Part shown: piece by piece, positions 47,555 through 53,082 of the stretch | Layout of the letters: every line of letters begins with the position of its first letter | Numbering within the stretch: the stretch's first letter is position 1 | Assembly: GCA_036406595.1 (NCBI GenBank) | Contig: DASXAR010000085.1 | Span: forward strand, 1 to 53,082 | Direction of reading: 5' to 3' | Source: VRUE01 sp036406595 | Lineage (GTDB): Bacteria > Actinomycetota > Thermoleophilia > Solirubrobacterales > 70-9 | Length of the DNA stretch: 53,082 nt | Notes under the pieces: generated by a model | The model's database searches: none | What the model saw: the letters and a program-made list of their open reading frames with translations, nothing else | Told to the model about the DNA's origin: nothing | Made by a program: the position numbers and the translations under genes

Positions 47555-48771
47555 TTCACGTTCGCTGCCGGATGGGGAAGTTGGCCGCGGCGCTCCCGGC
47601 CTGGGTGGTGTGGCTGCCGCGAGCGACTCGCCCACAGCCTACGACCCGCCCGCACCAGAGCGTAGCTCCCGATCGCCAGGGCCAAGGTGCCGGCCACGGT
47701 CAGGGCATACCGGAGCACGACCTCCAAGTGGGTCCCTGCGAGCGAGCTCTGCAAGGCGACGAGGAAGGGGATATGGACGAGGTAGATCCAGAAGCTCGCG
47801 TCCGCCAGATAGCGCAGAGCGCGCGATTCCGTGCGCACGTAGCGGGCGAGGATGCCCCAGATCCCAAACAACGTCAGCCAACAGACGAGGCCGACCGCAA
47901 ACAGACCGAATATCCGCAGTTGGTCGTTCTCAGCCAGCATCCCCGCCGTGCCGACCTTGCCCGTGAAGTCGGCGTTGTTGTAGAAGAGGGCGAAGGCGGG
48001 GACCGCGATCAGCGCTCCCGCCGAGAGCCGTAGCCATGCGCCTCGCCTGACAACTTCGAGTAGGTCATCGTGGCCGCTGAGCAGCCAGCCGAAGACGAAG
48101 AAGTAGCCGAAGTACGCGAGCAGGGTCGGAGTCGGGATCAGTGAGTCCGACATGCTCCCGCCTGCGACCCAACCGGCCTTGGTGCTCAGGATCAGCGCGC
48201 TGAGCGAAGCCAGGGCCGGTATCCCCCACCAGGAGCCCATCACCGTGCGAAAGCCGCCGTTGATCAGTGCGCCGAGCTTCGAGTAGCGCCTGATGACGAG
48301 CCACACCCCGATCGCGAGCAGCGAGATCATCAGCAGATATGCGATGAACCAGAGGTGCTGGGGGGTCAGGTTGAAGACGTGGCCGAAGGTCAGTTCGCGC
48401 TTGGCGGGGATCTTCTGGTCTCGCGGCCAGATGGCAGCCGCCTCGATCACGAAGAAGTTGGCGAGTGGGACCACCGTCAGCATTCCGATGGCGAGGGGCA
48501 CGCCGAGGCGTTGAAGCCGGGAGCGAACCTGCCTGGCTGCGGTGGACCTTTTCAGGCCGATGGCGGCGAGGAACCCTGAGATCGCAAAGAACAGGGGCAT
48601 GTGCCATGTGTGGACGAACCAGACCGCCGCATCGACGACCCGGTCTTCCCCAAGGCCCTTCTGGATATAGCGCGCAGCGTGGTACGGAATCAGCAGGAGG
48701 ATCGCCGAGACGCGGATGGCGTCGAGATGATGACGACGCTGGTTGCCGCCCTCGGGGCGGGATGAAGCCAT
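47551..48771 (-). CDS. Acyltransferase 3 family membrane protein
   Basis: 406 residues, about ten membrane helices, starting HHLDAIRVSAILLLIPYHAA with the conserved R and H of the family and WHMPLFFAISGFLAAIGLKR. OafA/YrhL-type enzymes O-acylate surface sugars or lipids. The ATG at 48771 has GGAGG seven bases upstream. Translationally coupled to the secreted hydrolase. Confidence 0.9.
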   Translation of the reverse strand: MASSRPEGGNQRRHHLDAIRVSAILLLIPYHAARYIQKGLGEDRVVDAAVWFVHTWHMPLFFAISGFLAAIGLKRSTAARQVRSRLQRLGVPLAIGMLTVVPLANFFVIEAAAIWPRDQKIPAKRELTFGHVFNLTPQHLWFIAYLLMISLLAIGVWLVIRRYSKLGALINGGFRTVMGSWWGIPALASLSALILSTKAGWVAGGSMSDSLIPTPTLLAYFGYFFVFGWLLSGHDDLLEVVRRGAWLRLSAGALIAVPAFALFYNNADFTGKVGTAGMLAENDQLRIFGLFAVGLVCWLTLFGIWGILARYVRTESRALRYLADASFWIYLVHIPFLVALQSSLAGTHLEVVLRYALTVAGTLALAIGSYALVRAGRRLWASRSRQPHHPGRERRGQLPHPAANVN

Positions 48772-49054
48772 GGATGAACCTCCGAGAGGAATCAGGGTGT
48801 GCAGCCGATGCGCCCTGCCCGAGCGACCCTTGAGTACCTACTCCCCCATTTTCGCCGAGAGAAAACCTCTCGGGTGGCCGGATGGGGCTTCCGTGAACCC
48901 TCGCTTGACGTCGCCCCGTGCTCAGACTGGTGTCGGTTCTCAGCTGGTGGAAGTCGCGACACCTGAAGAGTCCCCGAAATGGCGGAGTGATGGTGCCGGT
49001 CTACCGGCCAGAGACTCAAGACCGGCGGCCGGATCGGAAGTCATTCTTTGCGGC
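48772..49054. other. 283-bp divergent spacer
   Basis: Between the acyltransferase (leftward) and permease (rightward) starts. It contains the hairpin CCGAGAG-AAAAC-CTCTCGG at 48855-48873. No riboswitch class was recognised. CATTCT seven bases before the permease ATG may be a -10 box. Confidence 0.45.
48855..48873. repeat. Hairpin CCGAGAG-AAAAC-CTCTCGG
   Basis: Seven-base perfect arms, five-base loop, in the divergent spacer upstream of the permease. Confidence 0.45.
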
Positions 49055-50434
49055 ATGCAGCCGATTGAGAGTGGAGGCGGAGAGGGCGAGCTGTACACGA
49101 GCGAGCTGGCGGGCGGGATGCGACGGCCTGCCTACCATCCCCGCAGCCACGCCCAGCGCCAGCGCGGAGCAGGGTTGCTGGACCTGCGCGAGGCAAGCGC
49201 GATGGCGATCGGGGGGATGATCGGCGGCGGTATCTTCAGCGTCCTCGGCGTCACCATCGACCTCGCCGGCCACCTTGCCTTCGCCGCCTTCCTCCTCGGC
49301 GGGCTGATCGCCGCGCTCACAGCCCACGCATACGCGCGCCTGGCCCTGCACGCCGGCCGCGCCGGCGGCCCGTTCACCTACCTGCGTGAGGAGGGCCACG
49401 CCCGGGCCGCTGCGTGGGTTGCCTGGCTTCTGATCGTCGGCTACGTCTTCGCCCTCGCCGTCTATGCCTTCACCTTCGGCCACTATCTGGCCCACGTCCT
49501 GGGGGCCCCGGCTCTTGTCGCACGAGCAAGCGGGGTCGGCGTCTTGGCGCTCTTCGTCGCCATCAACCTGCGCGGTGTGACCACCTCGGGCATGACCGAG
49601 GACGTGGTGGTATTCACGAAGCTGGCTGTGCTGGGGGGAATCGCGGCAATCGGTATCGGCATGTTCTCGCCGAGCCGTCTCTCCCCTCTCGATAACCAGG
49701 GTGTGCTTGGCGTCTTCCTCGGCGCCGCGGTGATCTTCGTCGCCTATGAGGGGTTCGAGCTGGTTCCCTACGACTACGACGACATCACTGAGCCACGCCG
49801 CATAGTTCCCCGCGCCCTCTACATCTCGGTTGCGGTGGTCGCCCTGGTCTACGTCGCCGTAACGCTCGCCTCCCAGATGCTGCTGAGCGATGCGACGATC
49901 GTCGGCGAGAAGGAGGTTGCCTTCGCGGTGGTCGGCCAGAAGGCTCTGGGCGAGTTCGGCCTCTGGGCGGCCACCGTCGGCGCGGTCTTCTCGACCAGCT
50001 CGGCGATCAACGCCACCCTTTTCTCAACAGCCCGTCTCGTCCACGACGTGAGCGCGGCCGATGAGCTGCCGAAGCGCTTCGCCCGGGAGCGCAAGGGTCT
50101 GCCGGCCAGCGCGATCATCTGGCTGGCCCTTCTGGGCGCCGTCTTCTCGCTGCTGCCCGGGATCACCGAGATCGTCTCCTTTGGCTCGCTGACCTTTCTT
50201 TTCGTCTTCGGCCTGATCAACTTCATGCACGCGCGTCACACCGCGACCCCCGGCTGGGATAGGCGTCTTGCCTTCCTCGGCGGAGTCGTCTGCTTCGCGG
50301 CGGCCGCGGGGCTGCTCTACTACCTGGCCAGACACGACCGGGCCGGGCTGGTCTTGATTGGCGTTTGTGCCGTGCTGATCGCGACTGCGCGCGCCGTGTT
50401 TCTCAGTTCCCGGTCGCGCGTCGCACCGACCTGA
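49055..50434 (+). CDS. APC-superfamily amino acid/polyamine permease
   Basis: 459 residues, about twelve membrane helices. Helix 1 carries LREASAMAIGGMIGGGIFSVLG, the substrate-binding G-x-GIF signature; other family marks are AINLRGVTTSG, YEGFELVPYDYDDI and STSSAINATLFSTARL. Substrate unknown. ATG 49055 was chosen because the longer frame to 48743 has no hydrophobic or family sequence. No metabolic partner gene is adjacent. Confidence 0.9.
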   Translation: MQPIESGGGEGELYTSELAGGMRRPAYHPRSHAQRQRGAGLLDLREASAMAIGGMIGGGIFSVLGVTIDLAGHLAFAAFLLGGLIAALTAHAYARLALHAGRAGGPFTYLREEGHARAAAWVAWLLIVGYVFALAVYAFTFGHYLAHVLGAPALVARASGVGVLALFVAINLRGVTTSGMTEDVVVFTKLAVLGGIAAIGIGMFSPSRLSPLDNQGVLGVFLGAAVIFVAYEGFELVPYDYDDITEPRRIVPRALYISVAVVALVYVAVTLASQMLLSDATIVGEKEVAFAVVGQKALGEFGLWAATVGAVFSTSSAINATLFSTARLVHDVSAADELPKRFARERKGLPASAIIWLALLGAVFSLLPGITEIVSFGSLTFLFVFGLINFMHARHTATPGWDRRLAFLGGVVCFAAAAGLLYYLARHDRAGLVLIGVCAVLIATARAVFLSSRSRVAPT

Positions 50435-50583
50435 AGCTCCGACCGCACCCGCATCGATCCTTCAGCTCGCCTTCAGACGTCGGCTCGGGCGTCCGGTTCC
50501 GCGATCCCCGCCCACCCCGACCACAGCAATTTCACGCACGATCTGGGTTGGCCTCGCGTAACGTCGCCCTGGATCTCCAGTCC

Positions 50584-51501
50584 TCACGGACGTACTCGGA
50601 TGATCGTCTTCCCGGTGATCCGATGGGTCAGATTGAAGGCGGCGACGGCGTCGTCGAGGGTCGCGACGTTGCCGATGTTCGTTCGCAATCGTCCGTCCCG
50701 CACCCGCTGGACTATCTCACTCAGTTGGGAACGATCGGACTCGACAACGAAGTCGACCGTCAGGCCATCGTCGGGCCGCGCCTCGGGCGGCCCGACGATG
50801 GACACCAGTGTTCCTCCGGCCCGGATCAGGCCTGCGGAGCGCTTCCCGATGTCGCTGCCGATGAGATCGAACACCAGATCGACTTTGCCGAGGTCTTCCA
50901 GGACATCGTGCTCGAGGTCGACGAACTCCTTCGCGCCGAAGTCGAGCACTGTCTGACGGTCCGCGGCGCGTCCGGTGCCGATGACGTAGGCGCCGGCCTC
51001 TCGTGCGAGTTGCGTCACCATCGAACCGACTGCGCCAGCCGCGCCATGCACGAGTACGCTCTGCCCCGCCTGAAAGCGGCCGTGCTCGAACAGTCCCTGC
51101 CACGCGGTCAGGCCCGAGATCGGCAGACTCGCGCCCACCGAGAAGTCGACATCGCCCGGCAGCGGCGCGAGATTGCGAGACTCGATGGCCACATACTCCG
51201 CCAGCGTGCCATCGCGATACCAGTCGGCGAGGCCGAACACTCGCTGTCCTATCGACAGTCCTGTCGTGCCGTAGCCTAGTGCGGTGACCACTCCGGCCAG
51301 CTCGTGCCCGGGGATCGACGGTCTTCGGTCACGGTTGAGGCGATCGGTCCAGGTCGAAGGCCACGCGATCTCAGTCGGGACGAATCCCGACGCATGAACC
51401 TGAACGACGACGTCGTTTATCGCGGCCTGCGGCGCGGGCCGCTCCACCAGCTTCATCCCGGCCGTTCCCGCAGTCTGGTCCGTCACCACGATCGCCTTCA
51501 T
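50584..51501 (-). CDS. Zinc-independent MDR-family NADP oxidoreductase (quinone reductase-like)
   Basis: 305 residues of the medium-chain dehydrogenase fold: MKAIVVTDQ start, PGHELAGVV, LPISGLTAWQGLFE, cofactor loop VLVHGAAGAVGSMVTQLARE and the closing DAVAAFNLTHRITGKTIIRV. The structural-zinc cysteines of alcohol dehydrogenases are absent, so a quinone or enone reductase is likely. ATG 51501 has GAGGAG nine bases upstream; a GTG at 51522 overlaps the stop of the GST tail. Last gene of an AraC-GST-MDR block. Confidence 0.87.
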   Translation of the reverse strand: MKAIVVTDQTAGTAGMKLVERPAPQAAINDVVVQVHASGFVPTEIAWPSTWTDRLNRDRRPSIPGHELAGVVTALGYGTTGLSIGQRVFGLADWYRDGTLAEYVAIESRNLAPLPGDVDFSVGASLPISGLTAWQGLFEHGRFQAGQSVLVHGAAGAVGSMVTQLAREAGAYVIGTGRAADRQTVLDFGAKEFVDLEHDVLEDLGKVDLVFDLIGSDIGKRSAGLIRAGGTLVSIVGPPEARPDDGLTVDFVVESDRSQLSEIVQRVRDGRLRTNIGNVATLDDAVAAFNLTHRITGKTIIRVRP

Positions 51502-51518
51502 GGTAACCGTCTCCTCGG

Positions 51519-51668
51519 TCACTCCTTCGCCGGAGCGGGCTCATCCTGCATGCCGATCCACGGCGTGAAAAGCTTCGGGTCGGACTTTACTGCAAGCGTT
51601 TCGCTGCCGGGGTCTTTCAGCCCGCGCGAGAACACTTCACCCGAGCGCCCCATACGGGCATAGCGGCC
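51519..51668 (-). pseudogene. C-terminal tail of the GST gene in a shifted frame
   Basis: In another frame the sequence after ERILARP continues RYARMGRSGEVFSRGLKDPG through KSDPKLFTPWIGMQDEP to a TGA at 51519, just before the oxidoreductase. The annotated GST frame ends abruptly in CPYGALG. A one- or two-base indel near 51660-51670 explains both. Confidence 0.5.
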
Positions 51669-52245
51669 GCGCCAAAATGCGCTCGGCATAGGCCGTTACA
51701 TTCGGCAGGTCGGCGGTCAGCCCCTGGACGCGCGCCCACATCACCGCGTAGCCGACGAAAATATCGGTGACGGAGAAGCGGTCCTCCACCAGCCACGTTT
51801 TGTCCTTCAGCACGCCGTCGAAGACCGCCAGACCACGCCTTGCCTCCCTGGCGTTCTGTTCGTAGACCGCCGGGACGCGCTCTTCCTCCGAGTAGAGGAA
51901 GCGGTTGCGAGCGGTATGCCAGAGATTGGCCTCCACTTCGGCCAGAGTGAAGGCTGTCCACTGATCGTGCAGGGCACGCGCCCAAGTGCCCGAGGGTGCG
52001 ATGAGGCCGGCCTGGGGATGGCTATCGGCGAGCCAGGTACAGATGGCGGCCGATTCGAAGAGTGGACGGCCGCGGTCACGCAGGGCCGGCAGCTTGGACA
52101 TGGGATGGATTTGCGCGAGCTCGGGCATTGCGAATATCTCACGCCCACGCCCCTCGATGCTCTCGAACGGAATGCCAAGCTCCAACAGCGTCCAGCGCAC
52201 GCGCGCCGAGCGGGTCGGCTGCAATTCGTAGAGGATGATCGTCAT
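51637..52245 (-). CDS. Glutathione S-transferase family protein (frameshifted near C-terminus)
   Basis: 202 residues in the open frame: thioredoxin-like N-domain with TIILYELQPTRSARVRWTLL, SKLPALRDRGRPLFESAAI, and a helical C-domain (WTAFTLAEVEANLWHTARN, RFSVTDIFVGYAVMWA). Conjugates glutathione to electrophiles in organisms that have it; most actinobacteria use mycothiol, so this may be foreign. ATG 52245 with AAGGAA upstream. The C-terminus appears frameshifted. Confidence 0.82.
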   Translation of the reverse strand: MTIILYELQPTRSARVRWTLLELGIPFESIEGRGREIFAMPELAQIHPMSKLPALRDRGRPLFESAAICTWLADSHPQAGLIAPSGTWARALHDQWTAFTLAEVEANLWHTARNRFLYSEEERVPAVYEQNAREARRGLAVFDGVLKDKTWLVEDRFSVTDIFVGYAVMWARVQGLTADLPNVTAYAERILARPLCPYGALG

Positions 52246-52328
52246 GAGTTCTGTTCCTTGCGACGAGGCGGCGCGAGTGCCGCGTTCGTCTGAAGGACGA
52301 AGCGAACTCCGCGGTTCCGACATCGCCA

Positions 52329-53042
52329 TCAAGTTGCAGGCAGCAGGGCCTTGCGCTCTCGTCGATATCGGGCGGGTGGCAGTCCGAACGCGCGCCTGAA
52401 GGCACGACTGAACGCTGCTTCCGATTCGTACCCGACGTCGTAAGCGACCTGGAGGACTTTTCGATCGGTAGTCATCAACTTGCGCGCAGCGAGCTGCAGC
52501 CGCCAGCGAGCGAGGTAAGCCAGCGGCGACTCACTCATGAGCTGAGTGAAGCGTTCGGCCAGCACAGTTCGCGACGTTCCGCTCGCCCGTGCAAGATCAG
52601 GCAATGTCCACGCGCGCGCGGGCTCGCGATGCAGAAGTGCGAGCGCCTGTCCGACTTTCGGATCGCGCGCGGTCGCGAGCCAGCCTGTGCGCTCGGGGGG
52701 TAGCTCATCCATGTAGCGGCACAGCGTTTCCACGAACAGAGTCTCGGCAAGTTTTGCAAGCACCGCCAAACGGCCGGCACGCTCCGATTCGATCTCACTC
52801 ACACCGTTGCGTATCGCGCTTTCGATCCAGGCACCCGTCGGGCTGCCGCGCACATTGACCTTGAATAGCGGCGGCAAGCCGCTCAGGAACGTGCCCTCGG
52901 CGTGACGCTCGCAACCGAAATATCCGCAGATGATCCGCGTCACAGCGCCAGAGCCGCCCCATTTCTCCGTGGCCAGCTCGCCCTTCGCGAGCTTCGGCAA
53001 CAGGCGGCCCCCGGAAACAGCCTGGAAGTTCGTCCGCTCCAC
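52329..53042 (-). CDS. AraC-family transcriptional regulator, cut by right edge and apparently frameshifted
   Basis: The 237 residues in frame include part of a cupin sensor domain (VTRIICGYFGCERH, LSGLPPLFKVNV) and two helix-turn-helix motifs (WTLPDLARASGTSRTVLAER; VLQVAYDVGYESEAAFSRAF). The GTG at 53042 is not the true start: just upstream, in another frame, the sequence reads DIVVFPRGDAHEM, the expected preceding cupin motif. So the gene continues past the window and contains an indel near 53040. Probably regulates the GST-oxidoreductase genes. Confidence 0.8.
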   Translation of the reverse strand: MERTNFQAVSGGRLLPKLAKGELATEKWGGSGAVTRIICGYFGCERHAEGTFLSGLPPLFKVNVRGSPTGAWIESAIRNGVSEIESERAGRLAVLAKLAETLFVETLCRYMDELPPERTGWLATARDPKVGQALALLHREPARAWTLPDLARASGTSRTVLAERFTQLMSESPLAYLARWRLQLAARKLMTTDRKVLQVAYDVGYESEAAFSRAFRRAFGLPPARYRRERKALLPAT

Positions 53043-53082
53043 ATCTCGTGAGCATCACCTCGAGGGAAGACGACGATATCTC

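Noticed and set aside
48772..49054. Riboswitch upstream of the APC permease
   Set aside because: A hairpin is present, but no conserved core of the ydaO, glycine, guanidine or SAM classes could be matched.

Overview
The window is about 53 kb of GC-rich, densely packed bacterial chromosome. It most resembles an actinobacterium of the Thermoleophilia/Solirubrobacterales type; this placement is inference, with no phylogeny run. The clues are heavy G/C third positions, many GTG starts, secreted families common in that class (repetitive NSVG/AVTxAKxK proteins and SC...LCV beta-propellers), and actinobacterial-style leaderless promoters (TANNNT 6-7 nt before the start codon) at about a dozen genes. 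No phage, insertion sequence, CRISPR array or rRNA was seen.

Left part (1-8.5 kb): folD (cut by the edge), pcrA, cysE, cysK, a secreted NHL propeller, a VOC protein and a cysteine-free Rrf2 regulator all read leftward. Convergent to them are a receiver-LuxR regulator and an HDOD-LuxR fusion. From 8.6 to 17 kb come gltX, a secreted repetitive protein, endonuclease IV, an acyl-CoA dehydrogenase, a cysteine-rich small protein and dnaE.

Middle (17-33.5 kb): an almost unbroken leftward run of thrS, infC, rpmI, rplT, an rRNA methyltransferase, pheS, pheT, argC, argJ, argB, argD, a coiled-coil protein, a Thr-rich membrane protein, argG, an unlisted 51-residue membrane protein and a CwlO-like/Rpf-like secreted hydrolase. 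Most neighbours from pheT to the 51-residue gene overlap by 4-8 nt or abut, implying translational coupling. The usual infC-rpmI-rplT order is broken by an opposite-strand UDP-GlcNAc 2-epimerase. argF, argH and argR are absent from the window.

Right-middle (33.5-44 kb): accessory genes, including a large polytopic membrane protein, tRNA-Val with an unusual C33, a low-GC gap with terminators and hairpins, three class I methyltransferases, a PAP2 phosphatase, secreted proteins (one with only GAA glutamate codons), a second repetitive NSVG-type protein, a seven-bladed propeller, a DUF2510 membrane protein and tRNA-Cys with an att-like repeat.

Right end (44-53 kb): GNAT, a CCPF-motif protein, a DUF2510 protein, a decayed cupin, a rhodanese with no standard start codon, an acyltransferase coupled to a secreted serine hydrolase, an APC permease, and an AraC-GST-oxidoreductase block. 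That block looks acquired, and both its GST and AraC genes carry apparent frameshifts.
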